Assembly (NCBI GenBank): GCA_903828645.1
Contig: CAIKNA010000249.1
Span: forward strand, 1-47,624
Source of the DNA: an uncultured Bacteroidales bacterium
Lineage (GTDB): Bacteria; Bacteroidota; Bacteroidia; Bacteroidales; FEN-979
Direction of reading: 5' to 3'
Length of the DNA: 47,624 bases
Positions 1 through 8,612 of the stretch are shown piece after piece (within the stretch, counting starts at the first letter, position 1; each line of letters starts with the position of its first letter). The translations under genes were made by a program, and so were the position numbers. The notes under the pieces were generated by a model. The model worked only from the letters and a program-made list of their open reading frames with translations. It was not told the origin of the DNA and ran no database searches.

Positions 1-1
1 C

Positions 2-1450
2 AAATCCCATATGCAGGTGAAATGGGTTGCCGTTGTGGGGATGAGTCTGCAACTTTTGAGCGCCATCGCGCTGATCCTGCTTTACCTGGCCGAACGAAGG
101 GCCGGCAACATGGCCGAAGTGCTTTTCGTACAGGACAATGTATGGTATCAAACCCTCAACATCCATTTCTACCTTGGAGTTGACGGGGTTTCTGTAGCCA
201 TGATCGGGTTGACAGCCCTGGTGGTTTTTGCCGGAATCTTTGCCAGCTGGGACATCGTTGACCTGCCGCGCGAATTTTTCACATCGCTGATCCTGCTGGC
301 TTCAGGGGTTTTCGGTTTTTTCATCTCCCTCGATCTCTTCACGATGTTCCTCTTTTATGAACTGGCAGTGATCCCAATGTACCTGCTCATAGGTATCTGG
401 GGAAGCGGTCCGCGTCATTATTCAGCCATGAAGCTGACCCTGATGCTTATGGGAGGTTCAGCCTTCATTCTTTTAGGGATCATCGGCATCTATTTTAACT
501 CTGCACCCAATGGCGGACCGCTTACTTTCGACCTGATCAAAATCTCAAAGCAAACCTTGCCGCTCAATGTACAGTTGTTTCTCTTTCCCTTTCTTTTCCT
601 TGGATTCGGCGTGCTTGGTGCCATGTTCCCCTTTCACACCTGGTCTCCCGACGGTCATGCTTCGGCTCCAACCGCGGTATCGATGCTCCACGCCGGGGTG
701 TTGATGAAACTCGGCGGATATGGCTGTTACCGTGTGGCGGTTTTCCTTCTTCCCCAGGCAGCACACCAGCTGGGATGGATATTCCTGATCCTCGCCACCA
801 TCGGGGTTATTTATGGTGCACTGGGTGCGATCTGGCAAAAGGACCTGAAATATATCAATGCCTATTCATCGGTAAGCCATTGCGCACTGGTGCTCTTTGC
901 CATCCTGATGTTTAACCAGACAGCCATGAACGGCGCCATCATGCAGATGATCTCGCACGGCATCATGACGGCCCTCTTCTTCGCCCTCATCGGGATGATC
1001 TATGGAAGGACCCACACCCGTTTCATCAATGAAATGGGCGGATTGATGAAGGTGATGCCGTTTCTGGCAGTTGCTTATGTAATCGCCGGTCTTGCTTCCC
1101 TCGGACTTCCGGGATTCAGCGGCTTCGTGGCCGAGATGACCATTTTCGTGGGCGCTTTTCAGAATGCCGATACCTTTCACCGGGTAGCTACCATCATCGC
1201 AGCCTCATCCATCGTTGTTACGGCCGTGTATGTGCTCAGGGTCGTGGGAATTTTGTTGCTTGGAAAAATAAAGAATGAACATTTTGAGACGTTGACTGAT
1301 GCAAAATGGTACGACAAGATAAGTGTGGTCGCCCTGATTTTCGGGATCACCCTGATCGGGATGGCACCGCTGTGGCTGTCGGATATGATTACCGGAGGTT
1401 TGGGACCCATCATGCATAAACTGATGGCTGCCGCGCCGATATTGAATTAA
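2..1450 (+). CDS. nuoM: NADH-quinone oxidoreductase subunit M (NuoM), 5' partial
   Basis: Proton-pumping membrane subunit of respiratory complex I, an antiporter-like protein of the inner membrane. The translation is almost all hydrophobic helices and carries family hallmarks: the YFLGVDG-type start of a helix (here FYLGVDGVSVAM), FFISLDLFTMFLFYELAVIPMY with the conserved membrane Glu, MFPFHTWSPDGHASAPTAVS, and KDLKYINAYSSVSH. An ATG exists at 11, but the reading frame stays open to the left edge (codons for K-S-H precede it) and the usual first transmembrane helix of NuoM is missing. The true start therefore lies outside the window. The gene ends 75 bp before nuoN, and the gap holds a GC-rich hairpin. 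Family assignment is secure; only the start is unknown. Confidence 0.95.
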   Translation, partial: KSHMQVKWVAVVGMSLQLLSAIALILLYLAERRAGNMAEVLFVQDNVWYQTLNIHFYLGVDGVSVAMIGLTALVVFAGIFASWDIVDLPREFFTSLILLASGVFGFFISLDLFTMFLFYELAVIPMYLLIGIWGSGPRHYSAMKLTLMLMGGSAFILLGIIGIYFNSAPNGGPLTFDLIKISKQTLPLNVQLFLFPFLFLGFGVLGAMFPFHTWSPDGHASAPTAVSMLHAGVLMKLGGYGCYRVAVFLLPQAAHQLGWIFLILATIGVIYGALGAIWQKDLKYINAYSSVSHCALVLFAILMFNQTAMNGAIMQMISHGIMTALFFALIGMIYGRTHTRFINEMGGLMKVMPFLAVAYVIAGLASLGLPGFSGFVAEMTIFVGAFQNADTFHRVATIIAASSIVVTAVYVLRVVGILLLGKIKNEHFETLTDAKWYDKISVVALIFGITLIGMAPLWLSDMITGGLGPIMHKLMAAAPILN

Positions 1451-1464
1451 ACCCCCTCCCCTTG

Positions 1465-1486
1465 CCCCTCCCCCTTGGGGGAGGGG
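1465..1486. repeat. GC-rich perfect hairpin between nuoM and nuoN
   Basis: Two perfect 10-base arms (C4TC5 and G5AG4) flank a TT centre. They are embedded in a longer C-rich then G-rich stretch at about 1451-1499, from CCCCCTCCCC to GGGGTGGGG. It has no U-tract, so it is not a classical terminator, and it lies inside an operon. From memory, C-rich/G-rich intergenic palindromes of this kind are common in Bacteroidota genomes; that was not checked here. Confidence 0.8.
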
Positions 1487-1525
1487 TCGGGGGTGGGGTA
1501 TTGAAACCTTAAAAACACACATACA

Positions 1526-2935
1526 ATGCTGATAATGAGACATGAATTGCTGCTGATTGCCATCACAGTAATCTTATTGATTGTCGAAATTTTTCTGCCC
1601 GATACGCAGAAGCATAAGATCATTTTACCGGCAATCCTGCTCATGGCTGCCGTAACGGTACTGGGATTTTTCCCCGGGACGGCCGGGATCCTGTTTGGCG
1701 GGATGTACCAGTCGACACAACTTTCGATGTTGCTGAAAAACATTCTTAACATCGGGGTGTTGATTATCTTTATCCAGTCGGTCGACTGGCTGAAGCAGGA
1801 ACAGAACAAGGAAAAGATCAGCGAATATTTCCTCCTGATGCTCTCCACCCTGATCGGGATGAATTTCATGATCTCTTCCGGCGATTTCCTGATGTTCTAC
1901 ATCGGACTGGAGCTCGCCACCATCCCGGTAGCGGCACTTGCAGCGTATGAACGCCTGAAGGAAAAGTCGGCTGAAGCAGGGGTCAAGCTGATCTTCACCT
2001 CCGCGCTTTCGTCGGGAATCCTTTTATACGGGTTGTCGATGATTTACGGCACTACCGGAACAATGTACTTTGCCGATGTGGCTCCCCTCATTACCGGCGC
2101 TCCGCTGCAGGTACTTGCCTTCATTTTCTTCTTTGCAGGGATGGCCTTTAAAATTTCCCTTGTTCCCTTCCACCTCTGGACGGCCGATGTTTACGAAGGT
2201 GCCCCGGTGAACGTTGCATCGTTTCTTTCGGTAATCTCAAAGGGAGCTGCTGTTTTTATTTTCACAATCATTCTTTATACGGTATTTTACAAGATTGCCG
2301 TAATGTGGAGCGAGTTGCTGTATGGCATTACGGTCCTCACCATTACGGTCGGAAACCTCTTTGCCATGCGCCAGAAAAACCTCAAACGCTTCCTGGCCTT
2401 CTCTTCTATTGCCCAGGCGGGGTTCATCCTGCTGGGGATCATCGGCCAGAGCCAGCTCGGGATGACCACGGTTATCTATTTTGCCCTGGTTTACATCTTC
2501 TCAAACCTGGCTGCCTTCGGTGTTGTCGGAATCATTTCAAACCGTACCGGCAAGGAAAATATCGATGATTACGACGGATTGTACCGCACAAACCCGAACC
2601 TCAGCCTGGTAATGATGGTCGCCCTTTTTTCCCTCGCTGGAATTCCACCGCTGGCAGGGTTCTTCGGGAAATTTTTTCTTTTCACGGCCGCAGCAAAACA
2701 GGGATACTACATCCTGGTCCTGATCGCCCTGATCAACACCATCATCTCCTTATACTATTATTTACTGGTGATCAAGGCCATGTTGCTCAACAACAGCGAC
2801 CAGCCGATTGCCAGATTTACCAGCGACGGGTACACCCGAATAGGCCTGCTCATGTGTGTGGCCGGTATTGTGATCATAGGGTTTGCCAGTTCAATTTACG
2901 AGGTGGTATTCAACCTGAGTTTTGGGTTGTATTAA
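1526..2935 (+). CDS. nuoN: NADH-quinone oxidoreductase subunit N (NuoN)
   Basis: Second antiporter-like, proton-translocating membrane subunit of complex I (469 residues, about 14 predicted helices). Family signatures are visible: SSGDFLMFYIGLELATIPVAAL with the membrane Glu, FKISLVPFHLWTADVYEGAP, KRFLAFSSIAQAGFILLG, and ALFSLAGIPPLAGFFGKF. The start used is the ATG at 1526; an in-frame ATG at 1535 (MRHELLL) is an equally plausible alternative. It follows nuoM in the usual nuo order and is the last nuo gene here. A palindromic repeat follows its stop codon directly. Call is secure. Confidence 0.95.
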   Translation: MLIMRHELLLIAITVILLIVEIFLPDTQKHKIILPAILLMAAVTVLGFFPGTAGILFGGMYQSTQLSMLLKNILNIGVLIIFIQSVDWLKQEQNKEKISEYFLLMLSTLIGMNFMISSGDFLMFYIGLELATIPVAALAAYERLKEKSAEAGVKLIFTSALSSGILLYGLSMIYGTTGTMYFADVAPLITGAPLQVLAFIFFFAGMAFKISLVPFHLWTADVYEGAPVNVASFLSVISKGAAVFIFTIILYTVFYKIAVMWSELLYGITVLTITVGNLFAMRQKNLKRFLAFSSIAQAGFILLGIIGQSQLGMTTVIYFALVYIFSNLAAFGVVGIISNRTGKENIDDYDGLYRTNPNLSLVMMVALFSLAGIPPLAGFFGKFFLFTAAAKQGYYILVLIALINTIISLYYYLLVIKAMLLNNSDQPIARFTSDGYTRIGLLMCVAGIVIIGFASSIYEVVFNLSFGLY

Positions 2936-2938
2936 TGT

Positions 2939-3003
2939 AGAGCCACCGCATGCCGTGGCTCTAAACGATATGCCGTGGCTGTACAAATAAATATTGCCGT
3001 GGC
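2939..3003. repeat. TGCCGTGGC repeat cluster with a near-perfect palindrome
   Basis: Positions 2939-2962 form a 24-base palindrome: AGAGCCAC and GTGGCTCT arms around a GCATGC core with one mismatched pair. Two further copies of TGCCGTGGC follow at 2971-2979 and 2995-3003. The cluster starts three bases after the nuoN stop. It could fold in the nuoN transcript, but no U-run follows the palindrome, so I call it a dispersed repeat and not a terminator. Confidence 0.7.
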
Positions 3004-3024
3004 GGCACAAAAAAAAATATTATT

Positions 3025-3354
3025 ATGGCATTGACAAAAGGAAAACACAATATAGCCGAAATCGAAGGAGTACGTTGCTCTGTGATTGAAACCGGGACTA
3101 CCCGTGAACGTGCCGAATTTTTAAAAAACCTGCTTGTATTCAACGGCTACGACGTGAGGATGGAGAAGGAAAAAGCAAAAGACGGAACCGAACTTGAATC
3201 CTTTGTGATTGGATTAACAGATATTCTTTTCAACCCGATGATTGTCGTTTATGAAAAAAAACTGATCAGAAAGGATGGTTTTACCGTGACCCCGGCGCAC
3301 TGGAATCAACAGCCGGAGGAAACCACCCTTCCTTACTGGCAGGTTAAACGGTAA
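3025..3354 (+). CDS. Conserved-looking hypothetical protein, 109 aa
   Basis: A small soluble, charged protein (MALTKGKHNIAEIEGVRCSV...) with no signal peptide or transmembrane segment. The N-terminal half has an alternating beta/alpha pattern around the segment RAEFLKNLLVFNGYDV. The C-terminal half, containing the segment FNPMIVVYEKKL, looks like the strand-rich part of a small alpha/beta domain. I do not recognise a characterised family. Reasons to believe it is a real gene: codon use like its neighbours, an A-rich upstream region after the repeat cluster, and a downstream gene beginning 4 bp after its stop. It may be co-transcribed with the following small membrane protein. No function can be assigned from sequence. 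Confidence 0.75.
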   Translation: MALTKGKHNIAEIEGVRCSVIETGTTRERAEFLKNLLVFNGYDVRMEKEKAKDGTELESFVIGLTDILFNPMIVVYEKKLIRKDGFTVTPAHWNQQPEETTLPYWQVKR

Positions 3355-3358
3355 TTCC

Positions 3359-3556
3359 ATGCAAAAATTCTCCAAGTACTTCTCCTGGTTCGTCATCCTG
3401 CTTTATTTCGTTCTGGGGGTATATGTGCTTGTCAGTCCGCGGTTTCAATATCTTTCCAAAGAAGTTAAAATCATTTTTGCCATCTTCCTGTTTCTCTATG
3501 GAGGTTTCCGGATGGCCCGGCTGTGGACAAAAACAAGGGAAAATAACGGGGAATAA
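3359..3556 (+). CDS. Small two-helix membrane protein, 65 aa
   Basis: Two hydrophobic segments, about residues 8-27 (WFVILLYFVLGVYVLVS) and 37-53 (VKIIFAIFLFLYGGFRM), are joined by a short polar loop, with a basic C-terminal tail (KTRENNGE). It is probably an inner membrane protein of unknown function. It starts 4 bp after the preceding gene and ends just before the promoter of the PstS-like gene, so it belongs to the 109-residue gene's unit and not to the TonB cluster. The small size and plain hydrophobic composition prevent any family call. Confidence 0.7.
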   Translation: MQKFSKYFSWFVILLYFVLGVYVLVSPRFQYLSKEVKIIFAIFLFLYGGFRMARLWTKTRENNGE

Positions 3557-3559
3557 AAA

Positions 3560-3591
3560 TTGAAAGGGCAATAATAATTTTAATAAATTTG
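3560..3591 (+). promoter_or_regulatory. Bacteroidota-type promoter for the PstS-TPR unit
   Basis: TTG at 3560-3562 lies 21 bp before TAAATTTG at 3584-3591, matching the TTTG / TAnnTTTG pattern of the primary sigma factor in this phylum. The PstS-like ATG follows at 3633. Confidence 0.65.
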
Positions 3592-3632
3592 TGTTCTTTC
3601 TAATGAAATAGTTGATTTTAAGCGTAAAAGCG

Positions 3633-4592
3633 ATGAAAATCATCAAAGCGATACCGGTATTTTGGATGAATCTGGGTGGGATATTTTTATTCCTGCTAAT
3701 GGCTTCCTGTGGTGGTGGCGCAAACCAGAAAAACACCGACACTCCCACAGCCGGGAAAATCAAGGTTGGCGTGGATGATTCCTACCGCCTGCTCGTTGAA
3801 GCAGAAATATATACGTTTGAGGCAATGTACAAATATGCCAGCATCGACACCATCTTCAAAACAGAAGCCGATGTGATCAATGATTTTATGAATGATTCCG
3901 TGCCCATGATCATGGTCAACCGGAAACTTTCAGACAAGCAGGTGGCCTATCTCCGCGAGCGTCAGTACATTCCGAAAACTACTAAAATCGCCATCGATGC
4001 GGTTGCGTTGATCGTGAACAACGACAACCCTGACACATCCCTCTTTTTTCAAACCGTAAGGGATATCTTTCAGGGGAAAATCACCTCCTGGAGCCAGGTG
4101 GATAAAAAATCAAAGTTGAAAGATCTGAAAGTTGTATTTGACAATTTTAAATCGGGCAACCCCAGGTATTTTAAGGAACGGTTTAAGATCGATTCCTTCC
4201 CCTCGACCTGTTTTGCGGTGCATAGCAATGCGGAGGTGATCAATTACGTAGAGAAAAACAAAAATACCATCGGAGTGATCAGTGTAAACTGGATCAGCGA
4301 CCCGGCCGATACCGTTTCGCACAACTTTCTTCAGCGCTTTAAGGTTGTGGGCATTGCACTTGAGGGAGACAATGATCCCGGAACAAAATTTTACCGCCCT
4401 TTCCCTGGTTACATTGCCGAAGGATCCTATCCCTTCACCCGTGATGTTTTTTGCATCAACCGTCAGCCATATACCGGGCTGGCCCATGGTTTTTCATCGT
4501 TTATGGCTGGGGAAAAGGGACAGTTCATCGTTCTGCATTCAGGACTTGTGCCTGCTGCGATGCCGGTTAGATTAGTCGAAATTAAACATTAA
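3633..4592 (+). CDS. PstS-like phosphate ABC transporter substrate-binding lipoprotein
   Basis: A periplasmic binding protein of the PstS family (319 residues). The N-terminus is a lipoprotein signal with lipobox LMASC (Cys 26), so the mature protein should be membrane anchored. The body fits the family: an IKVGVDDSYRLLVEAEIYTFE start, a lobe segment IAIDAVALIVNNDNP followed by RDIFQGKITSWSQV (typical of PstS-like proteins), and a late strand with NTIGVISVNW. I chose the ATG at 3633 because it opens directly into the signal peptide; a TTG seven codons upstream is less likely. No pstC, pstA, pstB or phoU gene is nearby. Instead it heads a cluster with a TPR protein and ExbB-ExbD-ExbD-TonB, so it may serve a TonB-linked envelope process and not a neighbouring ABC permease. 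Its ligand is inferred. Confidence 0.8.
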   Translation: MKIIKAIPVFWMNLGGIFLFLLMASCGGGANQKNTDTPTAGKIKVGVDDSYRLLVEAEIYTFEAMYKYASIDTIFKTEADVINDFMNDSVPMIMVNRKLSDKQVAYLRERQYIPKTTKIAIDAVALIVNNDNPDTSLFFQTVRDIFQGKITSWSQVDKKSKLKDLKVVFDNFKSGNPRYFKERFKIDSFPSTCFAVHSNAEVINYVEKNKNTIGVISVNWISDPADTVSHNFLQRFKVVGIALEGDNDPGTKFYRPFPGYIAEGSYPFTRDVFCINRQPYTGLAHGFSSFMAGEKGQFIVLHSGLVPAAMPVRLVEIKH

Positions 4593-4611
4593 TACACAGG
4601 AGACACAGATT

Positions 4612-6324
4612 ATGTCCAGATTTATCAAACCGGCCGGTGTTGTTGTTGCACTGCTGCTCTTTTTCCCTTTTATGGGAAAAGTATACTCCCAGGAACTGAA
4701 GGATGCCAGGAAACTGACAAAGAACGAGCAGTTCGTGGAGGCAAGTTCCATGTTTAAAAAACTGATCCGGCAGACACCTTCCAACGGCGATCTCTATTAC
4801 TATTACGGAAGGAATTTCCTCTATAAATTTTATTCGGACACGCTCAACGTATCCTTTCCCGAAATGGCTGATTCAGCTAAAGTATTGTACCAGGAAGGAG
4901 TCAAACAGGATCCTTCAAACCCCTTAAACTTTGTAGGTTTGGCTGGCCTTGATGTTATTGCCAAAAACAATGCCCTGGCAAAGGAAGAGTATGAGAAAGC
5001 GAAGGCATTATTGCCCTCCAAGGCAAATAAAGCCATTAAGATGGAGCCGGCCAGACAGGCAAGCGTAATGATCGAGATGGCGGAATGGTATGTTTTTGCG
5101 AAAGTGCACGATACTGCCACTGCATTTACCCTGCTGCGTAACGCAGAAAAACTTGACAGCAAGAACCCGGCCCTTTACATCGTAAGAGGGGATGTCTATT
5201 TTTACCTGCTGAACGATGGATCCAAAGCCATTGCCAATTATAACCTGGCCCAGGGACTTGATCCCATGTCGCCGGAAGCCAAACTGAGGCTGGGGATGCT
5301 GTGGCTTCGGGCAAGGCAATATACCACGGCGATGAATTATTACCAGGATGTTGTTAAAATGGACTCCACTTTTGCCCCGGCATACCGGGAACTTGGCTCC
5401 CTGCAGGCGCGCGCCGGACGGCAGGAGGATGCCAAGAAAAGCTTTAAGAAATTTCTCGAGCTTTCGCGCAATACGGCTGCCCGCAAGCAGTTTGTAAACA
5501 CCCTTATCGAACTTAAGGACTATAACGAAGCCATCAACCAGCTGAATGAAATTCTCAAGGTTGATAACAACGACAACGATGTGAACAGGGCGCTGGCCTA
5601 CTCCTATTTTGAAACCCAGCAATATGACAAGGGTCTCGTTTACATCAAAAAGTTTATTGCCAATGCCAAACCCGAAAAAGTACGGTCGCTCGATTATGCC
5701 TATTACGGGCGGTTGCTGGCGAAGACCAAACAGGATTCACTTGCTGCCGGGCAATTGATGAAGGCATACTCGCTGGATACTTCGAAATCGGAACTGATCT
5801 CTGAAGCGGCCCTGTGTTATACCAAAATTAAAAAGTATGACCTGGCAAAAGAGCGCTATGAGCAAAAGATCGCCATAAAAAAAGGAGTCCCGATGGATTA
5901 TTACAACCTGGGAAAGGTTTACTACAGCCTGCAGGATTATGTGAAGGCCGACACCAACCTGGCGATTTTCAATGTCATGCAGGCCGATTATATCCCCGGT
6001 TTTGCCTGGCGTGCACGAACCAAGTCAAACCTCGATCTGAAAGATGCCAAAGGGTTTAATACAACCGGGTATGGTGTTCCTGTTTATGAAGGACTCATCG
6101 TTAAAACGCAATCCGACACGGTGAAATACATGAAAGAACGGTTTGAATCCTTCGATTATCTCGCATTTTATCATTACAGCCAGTTTTCACGCGACGCGAA
6201 ACTCAAGGATGAAGCGGAGAAAGCACTCAGCTATTACCTGAGAATGAGCGCAGTGAACCCCAATGATGAAAAGGTGGTCATTGTGAAACCGGTCATTGAA
6301 ATTCTGAAACAAAAGATCAAATAG
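4612..6324 (+). CDS. Secreted TPR-repeat protein
   Basis: A 570-residue protein with a signal peptide (hydrophobic segment VVVALLLFFPFMG, likely cut after KVYSQ), followed by tetratricopeptide repeats along almost its whole length. Visible repeats include NGDLYYYYGRNFLYKF, NPALYIVRGDVYFYLLNDGSKAIANY, PEAKLRLGMLWLRARQYTTAMNYY, APAYRELGSLQARAGRQEDAKKSF and PMDYYNLGKVYYSLQDYVKAD. It most likely lies in the periplasm as a scaffold. It starts 19 bp after the PstS-like gene and precedes ExbB, so a role in assembling or regulating the TonB machine or the phosphate-binding protein is inferred from position only. Domain call is firm; role is unknown. Confidence 0.85.
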   Translation: MSRFIKPAGVVVALLLFFPFMGKVYSQELKDARKLTKNEQFVEASSMFKKLIRQTPSNGDLYYYYGRNFLYKFYSDTLNVSFPEMADSAKVLYQEGVKQDPSNPLNFVGLAGLDVIAKNNALAKEEYEKAKALLPSKANKAIKMEPARQASVMIEMAEWYVFAKVHDTATAFTLLRNAEKLDSKNPALYIVRGDVYFYLLNDGSKAIANYNLAQGLDPMSPEAKLRLGMLWLRARQYTTAMNYYQDVVKMDSTFAPAYRELGSLQARAGRQEDAKKSFKKFLELSRNTAARKQFVNTLIELKDYNEAINQLNEILKVDNNDNDVNRALAYSYFETQQYDKGLVYIKKFIANAKPEKVRSLDYAYYGRLLAKTKQDSLAAGQLMKAYSLDTSKSELISEAALCYTKIKKYDLAKERYEQKIAIKKGVPMDYYNLGKVYYSLQDYVKADTNLAIFNVMQADYIPGFAWRARTKSNLDLKDAKGFNTTGYGVPVYEGLIVKTQSDTVKYMKERFESFDYLAFYHYSQFSRDAKLKDEAEKALSYYLRMSAVNPNDEKVVIVKPVIEILKQKIK

Positions 6325-6330
6325 CAACTG

Positions 6331-6361
6331 TTTGATTTCCTGTTTAATTTTTTTATCTTTG
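6331..6361 (+). promoter_or_regulatory. Promoter upstream of exbB
   Basis: TTTG at 6331-6334, a 19-bp spacer, then TATCTTTG at 6354-6361: a very good match to the Bacteroidota -33/-7 consensus (TTTG, 19-21 bp, TAnnTTTG). exbB begins at 6424, giving a leader of about 55 bases. This suggests the TonB genes can be transcribed separately from the PstS-TPR pair. Confidence 0.75.
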
Positions 6362-6423
6362 TAGGCCTTTTTAGTAAGAAAATCCAATAATTCATTCAAT
6401 CTTTAATCTAAAACTTTTTAACG

Positions 6424-7245
6424 ATGAGCAAGACAAATAGCAAAGGCGGATCATTGGGTGAAGCCTTAAGGTCAGTGTTTACAGTGGGCGCTATGATCGT
6501 AGCATTCGCCTTTTCTTATTTCCTTTACAAGGTTGTGTTTGGTAACCCATTATTTTTCGAAGGCGGGAATCCCGATGGCCATCCGCTTCCCGGAAATTAC
6601 CTGGCAATTATCTACAAAGGAGGTGTTATTGTACCTTTTCTGATCACCTTGAACCTCATCCTGATCATTTTTGCCGTTGAACGCGGCATCACCCTGTTCC
6701 GCGCGAGGGGGAAAGGCCGTATCAATGTATTCGTCAAATCACTGCAGACAGACCTCAACAACAACAAAATCGAGGATGCTATCGTAGCCTGCGATAAACA
6801 AAGAGGTTCACTGGCAAACGTTATGAAAGCCGGTTTGATGCGCTACCGTGCTTTGCAAAATGATGCCACCCTGGAAAAAGACCAGAAAATCCTCGCGCTG
6901 CAAAAAGAATTTGAAGAAGCTTCCGCACTTGAGCTTCCGATGCTGTCACGCAACCTGGTCATCCTCTCCACCATTGCCTCCATCTCGGTTTTAACCGGTC
7001 TGATGGGAACGGTTATCGGGATGATCAAGGCCTTTGCCGCCCTTGCACAGGCCGGTGCACCCGACGCCCTTGCCCTTGCAAACGGTATCTCCGAGGCGCT
7101 TATCAACACCGCCTTTGGTATCTTTGGTTCATTGATGGCTATCATCTTTTACAACTTTTTCTCTACCCAGATTGATAGCTTTACCTACAAAATTGATGAG
7201 GCCGGTTTCAGTCTCGTTCAGTCATTTGCAGCTGCTACCAAATAG
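6424..7245 (+). CDS. exbB: ExbB / MotA-TolQ-ExbB proton channel family protein
   Basis: Proton-channel subunit of the TonB energising complex in the inner membrane (273 residues). There are four hydrophobic segments, about residues 20-38, 66-86, 177-207 and 225-247. The last two match the pore-forming pair of the family, with the conserved LSTIASISVLTGLMGTVIGMI and NGISEALINTAFGIF stretches. A large cytoplasmic domain (about 90-175) lies between segments 2 and 3. The extra N-terminal helix and a roughly 28-residue loop before helix 2 make it longer than the minimal enterobacterial ExbB. It is followed at 14 bp by the first exbD. Assignment is secure. Confidence 0.95.
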   Translation: MSKTNSKGGSLGEALRSVFTVGAMIVAFAFSYFLYKVVFGNPLFFEGGNPDGHPLPGNYLAIIYKGGVIVPFLITLNLILIIFAVERGITLFRARGKGRINVFVKSLQTDLNNNKIEDAIVACDKQRGSLANVMKAGLMRYRALQNDATLEKDQKILALQKEFEEASALELPMLSRNLVILSTIASISVLTGLMGTVIGMIKAFAALAQAGAPDALALANGISEALINTAFGIFGSLMAIIFYNFFSTQIDSFTYKIDEAGFSLVQSFAAATK

Positions 7246-7259
7246 TTAAAAAGAGCCCC

Positions 7260-7895
7260 ATGCCAAAAATTAAACATCCGGCAAGATCTCCGCACATCGA
7301 CATGACGCCGATGGTGGATTTGTTCTCCTTGCTGCTCACCTTCTTCATGCTAACCACCTCCTTCCGCCCGCAGGAAGCCGCGCCGATCGAAACACCCTCT
7401 TCGGTGTCGGAAAAGCAGGCCCCGGATAATGATATCATGACGATTTTTATTTCCAAGGAGGGAAAGGTGTTTTTCAATATCGACAACGGAAGAGACACCT
7501 CCACCCACTTCAGGGTAAAATTGCTTGAGAAAATGGCTGAGCAGTACAAACTGACCTTTACCCCGAAAGAACTTGACAAGTTCGGCAAAATGTCGTCGTT
7601 CGGAATGCCGATCAAAAACATGAAGGATTGGATCGACGCAACAGAACCGAAAGTCAGGGACAAACTCCAGGTGGGAATTCCCATGGATTCAACCGACAAC
7701 CAGCTGGCCTGGTGGGTGCGTATGGCCCGTCTGACCAATCTGAGTGCCGAAGTTGCCATCAAGGGTGATGCCGAAACCGATTACACCGCCGTGAAGAAGG
7801 TCATGGATCTTCTTCAGGAAAACAAGGTAAATAAATTTAATCTCGTTACCAACCTTCAGAAAGACGAAGTCACCATGAAGGACCTGCCCAAATAG
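7260..7895 (+). CDS. exbD: ExbD/TolR family biopolymer transport protein (first copy)
   Basis: Partner of ExbB in the proton-driven motor. One N-terminal transmembrane helix carries the conserved motif IDMTPMVDLFSLLLTFFML; Asp 20 corresponds to the proton-carrying Asp of ExbD. The remaining roughly 175 residues form a periplasmic domain with family-like strands (IMTIFISKEGKVFFNI and a late segment AVKKVMDLLQENKVNKFNLVT). At 211 residues it is longer than enterobacterial ExbD (about 140), as is common in Bacteroidota. It is clearly diverged from the second ExbD and not a recent duplicate. Confidence 0.93.
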   Translation: MPKIKHPARSPHIDMTPMVDLFSLLLTFFMLTTSFRPQEAAPIETPSSVSEKQAPDNDIMTIFISKEGKVFFNIDNGRDTSTHFRVKLLEKMAEQYKLTFTPKELDKFGKMSSFGMPIKNMKDWIDATEPKVRDKLQVGIPMDSTDNQLAWWVRMARLTNLSAEVAIKGDAETDYTAVKKVMDLLQENKVNKFNLVTNLQKDEVTMKDLPK

Positions 7896-7932
7896 GGCAA
7901 CGTGATTTTAATCCCTAAAAGATAAAACCAGT

Positions 7933-8574
7933 ATGGGTGAAATAATTGTTGAAGAAAAAGGGAAAAAGGGTGGTAAGCGCCAGGCGAAGAAACACAGCAC
8001 CCGCATCGACATGACCCCCATGGTCGACCTGATGTGTTTGCTCATTACATTCTTCATGCTCACCACAGCTTTTAGCAAGCCCAAGGTCATGGTGATTACC
8101 ATGCCCGAAAAAAATGATAAACCCGATGAACCCAAGGGACCTGAAATTCCTAAAAACAGGACCCTGAATATTTTACTTACAGAAGGTCATAAGGTCTATT
8201 ATTACATTGGTATTGCCGATCCGAAAAAACCTGCCGAAATGCCTCAACTTGTCAAGACTGACTTCAGCAAAGACGGGATCCGGAAATTCCTCCTGATTAA
8301 GAACAAGGATCTCTTTACAAAAATTGCCGAATACCGTGACAAACGTGTTACCGGGAAGACTGTAGTCGCAGACACTACAGCCGATTCAGCGATCAAAAAG
8401 ATGAAAAAGGAGGATCAGAAAGGACCCATTGTGCTGATCAAAGCGGATGTAAAGGCAAAGTACAGGGACATGGTTGACATCATCGACGAAATGGCCATCT
8501 GCAACATTGCAAGTTATGCCGTGGTTGATATGACCCCCACGGAGCAGCAGATGTTGCAGAACGCTCCAAAATAA
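7933..8574 (+). CDS. exbD: ExbD/TolR family biopolymer transport protein (second copy)
   Basis: A second ExbD of 213 residues. A basic cytoplasmic N-terminus (GKKGGKRQAKKHSTR) precedes the helix motif IDMTPMVDLMCLLITFFML, where Asp 32 is the proton-carrier equivalent. The periplasmic region contains NRTLNILLTEGHKVYYYIG and, near the end, PIVLIKADVKAKYRDMVDII, the typical ExbD C-terminal segment. It sits 37 bp after the first exbD and 38 bp before tonB. Two different ExbDs in tandem suggest a hetero-dimer in the motor; that is inference. Confidence 0.93.
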   Translation: MGEIIVEEKGKKGGKRQAKKHSTRIDMTPMVDLMCLLITFFMLTTAFSKPKVMVITMPEKNDKPDEPKGPEIPKNRTLNILLTEGHKVYYYIGIADPKKPAEMPQLVKTDFSKDGIRKFLLIKNKDLFTKIAEYRDKRVTGKTVVADTTADSAIKKMKKEDQKGPIVLIKADVKAKYRDMVDIIDEMAICNIASYAVVDMTPTEQQMLQNAPK

Positions 8575-8612
8575 CCTGAGATAATGTGTTTAACACTTTA
8601 AAAAAATAGTGT

